A DNA stretch of 9,687 nt from NCBI GenBank assembly GCA_019247255.1, contig JAFAPJ010000143.1, forward strand, positions 1 through 9,687, in the 5' to 3' direction. How positions within the stretch are numbered: position 1 is the first letter of the stretch; each line of letters begins with the position of its first letter. Below are positions 1-6,971 of the stretch, piece after piece. The notes beneath the pieces were generated by a model that was not told the origin of the DNA, made no database searches, and saw only the letters and a program-made list of their open reading frames with translations. This DNA is from Methylobacteriaceae bacterium. GTDB lineage: Bacteria > Pseudomonadota > Alphaproteobacteria > Rhizobiales > Beijerinckiaceae. The translations under genes and the position numbers were made by a program.

Positions 1-497
1 TGTTCTTCGTGCCGAACTATCTCGGCCACGCGGATAACTACATCCCGGCGAACCCGGCGGTGACGCCAGCGCATATCGTGCCCGATTGGTACTTCCTGCC
101 GTTCTACGCGATCCTACGGGCGATCCCGGACAAGCTCGGCGTCGTGCTCGCCATGGGCGCGGCCGTGCTGATCCTGGCCTTCCTGCCCTGGCTCGACACC
201 TCGCGGGTGCGCTCGGCCAATTACCGGCCGCTGTACCGGCAGTTCTTCTGGGTCTTCGTGATCGTCTGCGTGCTGCTTGGCTGGCTCGGCGCCAAGCCGC
301 CGGAGGGCGGCTACGTTCTGGCGGCGCGGATCTGCACCGCCTGGTACTTCATCCACTTCCTGGTGGTGCTGCCGCTCCTCGGCCTCTTCGAGACGCCGAA
401 GCCGCTGCCCTCCTCCATCGTCGAGACCGTGCTCGGGCGGCGCGGCGGGGCCGGCATGCCGCTCGGCGCCGCGGCCGAACCCTCCACGAAGGGATGA
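1..497 (+). CDS. petB: Cytochrome b of the bc1 complex, C-terminal part (5' end outside window)
   Basis: This is the C-terminal ~165 residues of cytochrome b, the membrane subunit of ubiquinol:cytochrome c oxidoreductase that holds the Qo and Qi quinone sites. The reading frame is open from base 3, so the GTG at 9 is an internal codon and the gene starts upstream of the window. The fragment begins in the conserved [15 protein letters not shown] stretch just before the ef loop. It then has the Qo-site motif (bases 81-92), read here as PDWY rather than the usual PEWY, followed by [16 protein letters not shown]. Three hydrophobic segments follow, matching helices F, G and H. The hydrophilic tail ends at the TGA at 495-497, which overlaps the ATG of the cytochrome c1 gene. 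In some relatives b and c1 are one fused precursor (fbcH); here they are separate. Family identity is certain. The Asp in the Qo motif is the oddity. Confidence 0.96.
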   Translation, partial: FFVPNYLGHADNYIPANPAVTPAHIVPDWYFLPFYAILRAIPDKLGVVLAMGAAVLILAFLPWLDTSRVRSANYRPLYRQFFWVFVIVCVLLGWLGAKPPEGGYVLAARICTAWYFIHFLVVLPLLGLFETPKPLPSSIVETVLGRRGGAGMPLGAAAEPSTKG

Positions 498-1423
498 GCG
501 TCGTGCGTGCATTCGAGATGAGCCCGATGGTCCGCTTGAGGACCCTCGCGGTCGCGGCCGCGCTCGCGACGCTCGGCCTCGGGGCCGCCCAGGCCGCGGA
601 GGGCGGCCCGGTCCCGCCGCGGGAGAAGTGGACGTTCGGCGGGGTGTTCGGCACCTTCGACCGCGCGCAGCTGCAGCGCGGCTTCAAGGTCTACCGCGAG
701 GTCTGCTCCAACTGCCATCAGCTGAGGATCCCGTTCCGCACCCTCGCGCAGAAGGGCGGGCCGGAATTCGCCGTCGCGCAGGTCACGCAGCTCGCCTCCG
801 AGTACAAGCTGCAGGACGGGCCGAACGAGGCGGGCGACATGTTCGAGCGCCCGGCCCGTCCGGCGGACTTCATCCCCTGGGCCTTCGCGAACGAGAACGC
901 GGCCGCCTCGGCGAATGGCGGGAAGGCGCCGCCCGCCCTTCAGGTCATCGCGAAGGCGCGCAGCTACGAGCGGGGCTTCCCGCTCTTCCTGGTCGATGCC
1001 ATCCCGTTCCTTCAGTACCAGGAGCAGGGACCGGACTACATCCACGCTCTGCTCAACGGCTACGAGGATCCGCCGGAGGGCTTCAAGGTTCCGGACAGCG
1101 GCTACTACAACAAGTACTATCCGGGCCACGTGATCGCGATGCCGAAGCCCATCAATGACGGGCAGGTCGAGTATCCGAAGGGTCAGGACGGCAAGCCGGT
1201 CGTGCCCGAGACCGTCGAGCAGTATTCGCACGATATCGCGGCCTTCCTGATGTGGAGCGCGGAGCCGCATCTCGAAGCGCGCAAGCGGCTCGGCTTCATC
1301 GTGCTGATCTTCCTCGGCGTATTCGCCTACCTTCTCCACTACGTGAAGAAGAAGGTCTGGGCGGATGTCGGCGGCGAGGCCGAGGGCCTGCCCGGCACGG
1401 CGCCTCTCGGACCCACCCGCTAA
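494..1423 (+). CDS. petC: Cytochrome c1 of the bc1 complex
   Basis: A 309-residue membrane-anchored c-type cytochrome that takes electrons from the Rieske protein and passes them to cytochrome c on the periplasmic side. Residues 1-35 look like a Sec signal peptide: arginines, then an Ala/Leu-rich core, with cleavage likely near AQA-A. The haem-binding CSNCH lies at residues 71-75, the probable axial methionine at Met216 in HVIAMPKP, and one C-terminal anchor helix at about 268-284, followed by [20 protein letters not shown] (174-190) is a strong c1 signature. The motif usually read as APPDLS is here APPALQ (145-150). The start at 494 gives an ATGA overlap with cytochrome b. Met9 and Met12 are also possible starts and would give a shorter signal peptide; no Shine-Dalgarno sequence settles it. 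The symbol follows the petABC convention; fbc names are also used. Confidence 0.96.
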   Translation: MSVVRAFEMSPMVRLRTLAVAAALATLGLGAAQAAEGGPVPPREKWTFGGVFGTFDRAQLQRGFKVYREVCSNCHQLRIPFRTLAQKGGPEFAVAQVTQLASEYKLQDGPNEAGDMFERPARPADFIPWAFANENAAASANGGKAPPALQVIAKARSYERGFPLFLVDAIPFLQYQEQGPDYIHALLNGYEDPPEGFKVPDSGYYNKYYPGHVIAMPKPINDGQVEYPKGQDGKPVVPETVEQYSHDIAAFLMWSAEPHLEARKRLGFIVLIFLGVFAYLLHYVKKKVWADVGGEAEGLPGTAPLGPTR

Positions 1424-1436
1424 CCCCGCGTCGTAG

Positions 1437-1462
1437 GCCCGGTCCTTGCGACCGGGCTTTCT
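1437..1462 (+). terminator. Hairpin terminator after the cytochrome c1 gene
   Basis: GCCCGGTC (1437-1444) pairs perfectly with GACCGGGC (1450-1457) around a 5-base loop. The stem is followed at once by TTTCT. It lies 14 bases after the c1 stop codon and upstream of mtnP, as expected for a rho-independent terminator closing the bc1 operon. It also separates that operon from the salvage operon. The T-run is short, so read-through is possible. Confidence 0.8.
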
Positions 1463-1501
1463 CGCGGTCACGAGCGGCGGGACGCAAACTTCGGAGCCAA
1501 G

Positions 1502-2371
1502 ATGGCGGGGGCGGTTCTGGGCGTCATCGGCGGGTCGGGCGTGTACGACCTGCCGGGTCTCGAGAACGTGCGCGAGGAGCGGATCGCGTCTCCGTGGGGC
1601 GAGCCGTCCGACGCGCTGAGGATCGGCGAGATCGGGACGACGCGCGTGGTGTTCTTGCCTCGGCACGGCCGCGGGCATCGCCTCTCGCCCACCGACATCA
1701 ATTACCGGGCGAACATCGACATCCTGAAGCGCGCCGGCGTGACCGACCTCGTGTCCGTCTCGGCCTGCGGCTCGTTCCGCGAGGAGCTTCCGCCCGGACG
1801 CTTCGTCCTGGTCGACCAGTTCGTCGACCGGACCTTCCGGCGCGAGACGTCGTTCTTCGGCGCGGGCTGCGTCGCGCACGTCTCGATGGCGCATCCCGTC
1901 GGGCCGCGGCTCCAGGAACGCATCTCCGAGGCGGCCGCCGCGGAGGGCATCGAGGTCGCCCGGGGCGGCACCTATGTCTGCATGGAAGGCCCGCAATTCT
2001 CGAGCCTCGCCGAGTCGCTCGCCTACAAGGCCTCCGGCTACGACGTGATCGGCATGACGAACATGCCGGAAGCCAAGCTCGCGCGCGAGGCGGAGATCAC
2101 CTACGCGACCGTCGCCATGGTGACGGATTACGATTGCTGGCACCCGGGCCATCACGCGGTCGAGGTCCAGGACGTGATCGCGGTCGCGCGCGCCAATGCC
2201 GGCAATGCCGCGCGGCTCGTCGCCCGCCTCGCCCGCGATTTCCCGGCCGAGCACGAGCCCTGCCCGGCGAAATCCGACCGCGCGCTCGAGGGCGCCATCA
2301 TGACCCCGCTCGAGTTTCGCGACCCCGCGCTCGTCGCCAAGCTCGACGCGGTGGCGGGCCGCATGCTCTAA
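1502..2371 (+). CDS. mtnP: S-methyl-5'-thioadenosine phosphorylase
   Basis: A 289-residue cytosolic phosphorylase that converts 5'-methylthioadenosine and phosphate to adenine and 5-methylthioribose-1-phosphate, the first step of methylthioadenosine salvage. Visible motifs are the phosphate-binding GGSG (10-13), RHGRGH (54-59), SACGSFRE (87-94), [13 protein letters not shown] (160-172) and [13 protein letters not shown] (184-196). TDYDCW (208-213) carries the two aspartates typical of methylthioadenosine phosphorylases, against the Asn found in guanine/hypoxanthine-specific relatives. The ATG at 1502 has a GGAG at 1493-1496 with a 5-base gap, the best ribosome-binding site on this strand. It is the first gene of a five-gene run. 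Adenine made here is the substrate of the next gene, apt, only 8 bases downstream. No convincing promoter is visible in the 39 bases left between the upstream terminator and the start. Confidence 0.96.
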   Translation: MAGAVLGVIGGSGVYDLPGLENVREERIASPWGEPSDALRIGEIGTTRVVFLPRHGRGHRLSPTDINYRANIDILKRAGVTDLVSVSACGSFREELPPGRFVLVDQFVDRTFRRETSFFGAGCVAHVSMAHPVGPRLQERISEAAAAEGIEVARGGTYVCMEGPQFSSLAESLAYKASGYDVIGMTNMPEAKLAREAEITYATVAMVTDYDCWHPGHHAVEVQDVIAVARANAGNAARLVARLARDFPAEHEPCPAKSDRALEGAIMTPLEFRDPALVAKLDAVAGRML

Positions 2372-2379
2372 GCGCCCGC

Positions 2380-2934
2380 ATGGACGCAGCCGAACTCGAC
2401 CTGCCCCGCTCGCTCCGCGACGCGATCCGGACCATCCCGGACTACCCGAAGCCGGGCGTGATGTTCCGGGATATCACGACGCTCCTCGGCGACGCGAAGG
2501 CCTTCCGGCGCGCGGTCGACGAGCTCGTTCACCCCTATGCCGGACGCAAGGCCGATAAGGTGGCCGGCATCGAGGCGCGCGGCTTTATCCTGGGCGGCGC
2601 CATGGCGCACCAGCTCTCGGCCGGTTTCGTGCCGATCCGCAAGAAGGGCAAGCTCCCGCATCAGACGGTCCGGGTCTCGTATCTCCTCGAATACGGCTCG
2701 GACGAGATCGAGATGCATGCGGACGCGCTCGTGCGGGGCGAGCGCGTGATCCTCGTCGACGACCTCATCGCGACGGGCGGCACCGCGACCGCGGCGATCC
2801 AGCTTCTCCGCCAGATCGGCGCGGAGGTGGTGGCGGCCTGCTTCGTCATCGACCTGCCCGAGCTCGGCGGGGCGCAGAAGCTGCGCGACGCCGGCGTCGA
2901 GGTCCGCAGCCTCATCACCTTCGAGGGTCACTGA
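2380..2934 (+). CDS. apt: Adenine phosphoribosyltransferase
   Basis: A 184-residue type I phosphoribosyltransferase that joins adenine to PRPP to give AMP; the length is normal for the family. The PRPP-binding loop is [14 protein letters not shown] at about 123-136, with the usual paired aspartates. [12 protein letters not shown] (22-33) and the [11 protein letters not shown] stretch (62-72) are typical Apt sequence, and the RKKGKLP flap segment follows at 87-93. The ATG at 2380 follows the mtnP stop by 8 bases and gives a normal N-terminus, with no clear Shine-Dalgarno, so translation may depend on mtnP. The position directly after mtnP makes biochemical sense, since it removes the adenine released by MtnP and recycles it to AMP. 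Confidence 0.96.
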   Translation: MDAAELDLPRSLRDAIRTIPDYPKPGVMFRDITTLLGDAKAFRRAVDELVHPYAGRKADKVAGIEARGFILGGAMAHQLSAGFVPIRKKGKLPHQTVRVSYLLEYGSDEIEMHADALVRGERVILVDDLIATGGTATAAIQLLRQIGAEVVAACFVIDLPELGGAQKLRDAGVEVRSLITFEGH

Positions 2935-2943
2935 GCCGCCGCC

Positions 2944-3687
2944 ATGGCGCGACGGCTCCTCATCGGCGGCCATTCCCACATGGTGGCGCTCGCCGGCCCC
3001 AGCAGCGCCGCCAAGCCCGAGGTTCGGACGTTGCCCGACGATCCGGAGGTGCGCTACCTCGCCGGGCCCTGGCCGCGAGACGCCTGGTATTGGGAAGCTT
3101 TGCGCCTGGCGTCACGCGATTGCGTGACCGCGATCCTGTTCGGCGGCAACGAGCACAACCATTTCTTCCTCTTCGGCGCGGCGCGGCCGTTTGATTTCGT
3201 CCCGTCGCGCGATCCCGACGCCGCTGTGCTGGACGACGCGGAGCTCGTCCCCGAAGCCCTGATCGAGGAACGCTACGCCCCGACCCTCGAGGCTCTCGGG
3301 CAGGCTCTCGCGCATGTGACGCGCAACCGGAGCGCCGCCTCGGTCGCGGTCGTCGGGACGCCGCCCCCGAAGGCCGACGAGGGCTTCCTGCGCGAGATCC
3401 TCACAGCCGAGCCCGACCTCGTGACACGGGCGCGCGACCTCGGGCATGATCTCGCGGCCGTGCCGATCACCCCCTATCCCGTGCGCTACAAGCTCTGGCA
3501 GCTGCTCCAGGACCGCTTCGGCGAGATCGCGGCGGGCGCGGGCTGCGCGTTTCTCCCCGTCCCGCCTGCGACCTACACGGCCGAAGGCGGGCTCGCCCGC
3601 GAGTTCTGGGGCGGCGATGCGAGCCACGCGAACGACGCCTACGGGGCCCTGATGGTCCGGCACCTGCGCGAGGCGCTCGCCGCATGA
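2944..3687 (+). CDS. SGNH/GDSL-hydrolase-like protein of unknown substrate
   Basis: I do not recognise this 247-residue protein as a named family, but it shows the spaced signature of the SGNH hydrolase fold. It has an N-terminal GGHSHM right after the first strand (candidate nucleophile Ser11). It then has GGNEHN after a hydrophobic strand (AILFGGNEHN, 63-72; candidate oxyanion Asn69), and a C-terminal DASH (225-228) spaced as the DxxH catalytic pair. A further strand, VAVVGTPPP (134-142), fits the fold. There is no signal peptide or membrane segment, so it is probably cytosolic. Tyr/Trp/Phe-rich segments such as WYWEAL and RYKLWQLL may line a binding pocket. The ATG at 2944 begins 9 bases after apt and is needed to keep the Ser motif; the next ATG (2980) would remove it. 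Its stop overlaps the next start (ATGA, 3684-3687). Function is unknown, and hydrolase activity is inferred from motifs only. Confidence 0.85.
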   Translation: MARRLLIGGHSHMVALAGPSSAAKPEVRTLPDDPEVRYLAGPWPRDAWYWEALRLASRDCVTAILFGGNEHNHFFLFGAARPFDFVPSRDPDAAVLDDAELVPEALIEERYAPTLEALGQALAHVTRNRSAASVAVVGTPPPKADEGFLREILTAEPDLVTRARDLGHDLAAVPITPYPVRYKLWQLLQDRFGEIAAGAGCAFLPVPPATYTAEGGLAREFWGGDASHANDAYGALMVRHLREALAA

Positions 3688-4850
3688 GCCGCCCGCTTCG
3701 CACCGACCCGTATCGCGCGGCGCCGGCGCGGGCGTTCTGGTCGCGCGCGGTCGCCCGCGGCTTCGAGGCCGACGCCGTCTATGCCGGCCCTCGGCCGCTC
3801 ATCCCGCCGGGCGCCACCGTCGCGTCGGCCGGCAGCTGCTTCGCGGTGAACGTCGTGCCCTATCTCGAGGCGGCGGGCTTCCCGTATCTCCGGACGGAGG
3901 CGCCGCACCCGCTCTTCGCCGATCTCGAGCCCGAGCCCTTCAGCTACGCCCGGTTCTCGGCCGCCTACGGCAACATCTACACGGCCCGCCAGCTTCTCCA
4001 GCTGCTGCGCCGCGCGACAGGCAGCTTCCACCCGGTCGAGGATCGCTGGGAAACGCCGGACGGGATCGTCGACCCCTTCCGGCCTGGCCTGCGTCGCCGC
4101 GCCCGGAGCGAGCGCGAATTCGACCTTCTCACCGCCCAGCATCTCGGCCGCTGCCGCGAGGTCTTCGCCGGCGCCGACATCTTCATCTTCACGCTCGGCC
4201 TGACCGAGGCCTGGACTTCGCACGAGGACGGGGCGGTGTTCCCGGCCTGCCCCGGCACCGTCGCCGGCACCTTCGATCCGGACCGGCACATCTTCCATAA
4301 TTTCACCGTCTCGGAGGTCGCGGCCGACCTTTCCGCCTTCGTGACGGAGCTGCGCGCCCTGAACCCGCGCGTGCGCGTCGTGCTCACGGTGTCGCCCGTC
4401 CCGCTCGTCGCGACCGCCACCGGCGGGCACGTGCTCGCGGCCACGACCTATTCGAAGAGCGTGCTCCGGGCCGCAGCGGGCGAAGTCGCGGCCGCGCTGC
4501 CCGAAATCGTCTATTTCCCGGCCTACGAGATCGTGACCGGGCCGCAGGCGCCCGCGGAGTTCTTCGAGCCGGATCGCCGCAACGTCAGCGAAGCCGGGAT
4601 TCGCGCCGTGATGGCGCCGTTGCTCCGATGCTGCGGCGTCGAGCCGCCGGGCGAGCTCGCGCTGGCGGCTACTTCCGCGCCGCAGCCCCACGCGATGGCC
4701 GCCTTGTCGAACGCCGTCGCCGAAGCCGATTGCGAGGAGGCGATGGCCGACCAGGCGGGACCGCCCCCTGCGTCCGGACTGCGCCGCCTCGTCGAAGGCG
4801 CGGTCGAGCTCGCGGCCGCCTTCAGGCCCCGCACGGGACGGACCCCGTGA
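3684..4850 (+). CDS. GSCFA-domain protein
   Basis: A 388-residue protein carrying the name-giving motif of the GSCFA family as AGSCFA at 49-54, just after a short strand (ATVAS). GSCFA proteins are a poorly characterised group related to SGNH hydrolases. Other family-like segments are [16 protein letters not shown] (94-109), FTLGLTEAW (169-177), [13 protein letters not shown] (232-244) and [10 protein letters not shown] (277-286). At the C-terminal position where a catalytic Asp/His might be expected the sequence reads DRRNVSEAG (297-305), with no His. Residues after about 325 are Ala/Pro-rich and likely disordered. No signal peptide is evident. The start overlaps the SGNH-like gene (ATGA) and the end overlaps mtnA (GTGA), so the three are probably translationally coupled. 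Family membership is well supported; substrate and role are unknown. Confidence 0.9.
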   Translation: MSRPLRTDPYRAAPARAFWSRAVARGFEADAVYAGPRPLIPPGATVASAGSCFAVNVVPYLEAAGFPYLRTEAPHPLFADLEPEPFSYARFSAAYGNIYTARQLLQLLRRATGSFHPVEDRWETPDGIVDPFRPGLRRRARSEREFDLLTAQHLGRCREVFAGADIFIFTLGLTEAWTSHEDGAVFPACPGTVAGTFDPDRHIFHNFTVSEVAADLSAFVTELRALNPRVRVVLTVSPVPLVATATGGHVLAATTYSKSVLRAAAGEVAAALPEIVYFPAYEIVTGPQAPAEFFEPDRRNVSEAGIRAVMAPLLRCCGVEPPGELALAATSAPQPHAMAALSNAVAEADCEEAMADQAGPPPASGLRRLVEGAVELAAAFRPRTGRTP

Positions 4851-5926
4851 GGGTCGCGGGCGTCCCGCGGCGCACGATCTGGCGCGCTGCGGACGGCGTC
4901 TCGGTCGACGTGATCGACCAGACTCGTCTTCCGCACGAGGTCGTCGAGAAGCGGCTCGCGACGCTCGCGGACGCCGCCGAGGCGATCCGCACCATGGTCG
5001 TGCGCGGCGCGCCGCTCATCGGCGTGACGGCCGCCTACGGGCTCGCTCTCGCGGTGCGGGCGGACGCGAGCGAGGCCGGCATTCGCCGCGCGGTCGAGAC
5101 GCTCGCGGCGACGCGCCCGACCGCCGTCAACCTGCGTTGGGCGCTCGACCGCGTCGCGGCCGTTCTCCTCGCGCCGGAGGTGAACGACCGGGTCGCGGCG
5201 GCCTACCGCCTCGCCGACGAGATGGCCGAGGAGGACGTCGCGACCTGCCGGGCGATCGGCGAGCACGGCGCGGAGCTGATCCGCGAGACCCATCGCCGGA
5301 CCGGGCGACGCGTCAACGTCCTGACCCATTGCAACGCGGGCTGGCTCGCGGCGGTCGATTGGGGGACGGCCTTGGCGCCGATCTACGCCGCGCATGACGG
5401 GGGTGTCCCGCTCCACGTGTGGGTCGACGAGACGCGCCCCCGCAACCAGGGCGCGGCGCTCACCGCCTTCGAGCTCGGCCAGCACGGCGTGCCGCACACG
5501 ATCGTGGCGGACAATGCGGGCGGCCACCTCATGCAGCACGGCGAGGTCGACCTCTGCATCGTCGGGTCCGACCGCACGACCGCGACCGGCGACGTCGCGA
5601 ACAAGGTCGGGACCTACCTGAAGGCGCTGGCGGCCCACGACAACGGCGTGCCGTTCTACGCGGCCCTGCCGCTCTCGACCGTCGACTGGACGCTTCGGAA
5701 CGGCGTCGCCGAGATCCCGATCGAGGAGCGGAACGCCCGCGAGGTGACCCACATGACGGGTCGCGCTCCCGACGGCGCGATCGTGACCGTCGAGATCGCG
5801 GCGCCCGGGAGCCCGGCGGCCAATCCGGCCTTCGACGTCACGCCGGCGCGGCTCGTCTCCGGCATCATCACGGAGAAAGGCGTCGTCCCGGCGACGCCGG
5901 AGGGGCTCGCGCCGCTCCGGCCTTAG
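4847..5926 (+). CDS. mtnA: 5-methylthioribose-1-phosphate isomerase
   Basis: A 359-residue aldose-ketose isomerase, related to the eIF2B alpha/beta/delta family, that converts 5-methylthioribose-1-phosphate to 5-methylthioribulose-1-phosphate. This is the step after MtnP. The N-terminus ([20 protein letters not shown]) is classic Mtn[14 protein letters not shown] lies at 53-65. The catalytic cysteine is C162 in LTHCNAG, and the catalytic aspartate is D242 in [16 protein letters not shown] place the start at the GTG at 4847 because it gives the family N-terminus and a GTGA overlap with the preceding stop. The frame is open further upstream, but that sequence is only the shadow of the GSCFA gene. 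The length is normal. The gene is followed directly by a convergent gene on the other strand. Confidence 0.95.
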   Translation: MRVAGVPRRTIWRAADGVSVDVIDQTRLPHEVVEKRLATLADAAEAIRTMVVRGAPLIGVTAAYGLALAVRADASEAGIRRAVETLAATRPTAVNLRWALDRVAAVLLAPEVNDRVAAAYRLADEMAEEDVATCRAIGEHGAELIRETHRRTGRRVNVLTHCNAGWLAAVDWGTALAPIYAAHDGGVPLHVWVDETRPRNQGAALTAFELGQHGVPHTIVADNAGGHLMQHGEVDLCIVGSDRTTATGDVANKVGTYLKALAAHDNGVPFYAALPLSTVDWTLRNGVAEIPIEERNAREVTHMTGRAPDGAIVTVEIAAPGSPAANPAFDVTPARLVSGIITEKGVVPATPEGLAPLRP

Positions 5927-5942
5927 CGGCGCGGAGCGCCGC
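5926..5942. terminator. Hairpin between convergent mtnA and the MaoC gene (weak terminator candidate)
   Basis: GCGGCGC (5926-5932) and GCGCCGC (5936-5942) form a perfect 7-bp stem with a 3-base loop in the 18-base gap between two convergent stop codons. There is no T-run on either strand, so it may slow polymerase or protect 3' ends rather than terminate. An alternative stem, GCCGCT (5911-5916) with AGCGGC (5925-5930), competes for the same bases. Confidence 0.4.
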
Positions 5943-5944
5943 CC

Positions 5945-6961
5945 TCAGGGCGCGTCGCGCTGCGCCATGAAGACGGAGCCGGCGAACTCGAAGACGCGTT
6001 CGCCGCGCTGGTTGGCGCCGGTCGCGTGGCTGAGCACGATCCCCCAGCCCGGCCGGGAGCCCGACAGGCGCTTGCCTGTCACCGTGGTCGCGTAGCGGAC
6101 GGTGTCGCCCGCGTGGACAGGCCGGAGCCAGCGTAGGTCCTTGAAGCCGGGTGAGGAGCCGTAGCGGGGCGGCAGCTGCCCGTTCGCGACGGCGTCGCGC
6201 TGCGCTTGCGCCCGGCTGTCCACGAGGTGGCGCATGAAGGCCGAGCCCGTGTGCCAGCCGGACGCCGCGAGGCGGCCGAAATGGCTCGCCGCTGCGGCAG
6301 CCTCGTCGACATGGAAAGGCTGCGGGTCGAAGCTGCGGCCGAAGCGCACCACGTCCTCGCGCGTGAAGAGGTGCTCGCCGAGATCGGTTTCACGGCCGAC
6401 CTCCACGTCCTCGAAGGCGAGCGGCAGCGGCGCCGGCGACGCGGCGGGCAGAGCGGATGCAGTCTCGCCCTCCTTCGCCGACATGGCTTGCGGTGTCTCG
6501 CGCTCGATCCCGGCCATGCCGCGACGGGCGAACAGCGCCACGTGGGCCTGGGTCATCACGACCTCGCCCGCGCCGTTCAGCGTTTCGAGAAAGAAGCGCA
6601 CGATGCCCATGCCGGGCCGGCTCTTCGAGACGCGGGTCTCGGTGATCGTCTGGCGCACGGACAGGACGTCGCCGGCGACCACGGGCCGGAGCCAGCGCAG
6701 TTCCTCGATGCCCGGTCCGCCGAGGCTCGTGGCCTCGAGGAGCCAGGCATCGCAGAGCATCCGCATCTGCAGCGAGCCCGTGTACCAGCCCGACGCGATG
6801 AGCCGGCCGACGAAGGTGTCGCGCGCGGCCGCCTCGTCCACGTGGAAGGGCTGCGGGTCGAACTCGCGGGCGAAGGCAATCATCTCGTCGCGGTCGACCC
6901 TCACGCCCCCGAAGGTCGTCACGGCGCCGGGCTCGATGTCCTCGAAGGCGATTGTGGCCAT
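5945..6961 (-). CDS. Tandem MaoC-like (hotdog-fold) dehydratase, two domains in one chain
   Basis: A 338-residue protein made of two MaoC-like (R)-hydratase domains. Domain 1 covers about residues 1-147, domain 2 about 180-335, joined by a linker rich in Ala, Pro, Ser and Glu. Each half has the same signature. FDPQPFHVDEAAA appears at 34-46 and again at 211-223, with the Asp and His five residues apart (D35/H40 and D212/H217) as in enoyl-CoA hydratase 2 proteins. ASGWxTGS occurs at 57-63 and 233-240, LRWLRPVxAGD at 88-98 and 276-286, and SRPGxGIV at 114-121 and 302-309. MaoC proteins usually hydrate or dehydrate acyl-CoA thioesters; the substrate here cannot be read from sequence. It starts 10 bases after ychF on the same strand with no obvious Shine-Dalgarno. 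It is probably the last gene of the rplY-pth-ychF transcript, though its job need not relate to translation. Confidence 0.92.
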   Translation of the reverse strand: MATIAFEDIEPGAVTTFGGVRVDRDEMIAFAREFDPQPFHVDEAAARDTFVGRLIASGWYTGSLQMRMLCDAWLLEATSLGGPGIEELRWLRPVVAGDVLSVRQTITETRVSKSRPGMGIVRFFLETLNGAGEVVMTQAHVALFARRGMAGIERETPQAMSAKEGETASALPAASPAPLPLAFEDVEVGRETDLGEHLFTREDVVRFGRSFDPQPFHVDEAAAAASHFGRLAASGWHTGSAFMRHLVDSRAQAQRDAVANGQLPPRYGSSPGFKDLRWLRPVHAGDTVRYATTVTGKRLSGSRPGWGIVLSHATGANQRGERVFEFAGSVFMAQRDAP

Positions 6962-6971
6962 GGTGGCGCGC

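Noticed and set aside
9..11. GTG at base 9 as the start of a short membrane protein
   Set aside because: The frame continues open to the window edge with good cytochrome b sequence before it, so the GTG is an internal valine.
1463..1501. SAM-type riboswitch or promoter before mtnP
   Set aside because: Only 39 bases remain after the terminator. I see neither a riboswitch-like fold nor a good -35/-10 pair.
311..2254. Very long open frame on the minus strand opposite petC and mtnP
   Set aside because: Its translation is Arg/Ala/Asp-rich with no recognisable motif and it lies antisense to two clear genes. Such frames are expected in DNA with this G+C content and codon bias.
1502..2371. mtnP as a general purine nucleoside phosphorylase
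   Set aside because: The TDYDCW motif with two aspartates and the linkage to apt and mtnA favour methylthioadenosine; the GGSG and RHGRGH motifs alone would not decide.
4523..5752. Long minus-strand open frame opposite the GSCFA gene and mtnA
   Set aside because: No domain or motif, composition typical of an antisense frame, and it covers the catalytic parts of mtnA.
5945..6961. The double MaoC frame as two genes joined by a sequencing error
   Set aside because: The frame runs unbroken through a plausible flexible linker, and no separate stop, ribosome-binding site or start is visible between the halves.
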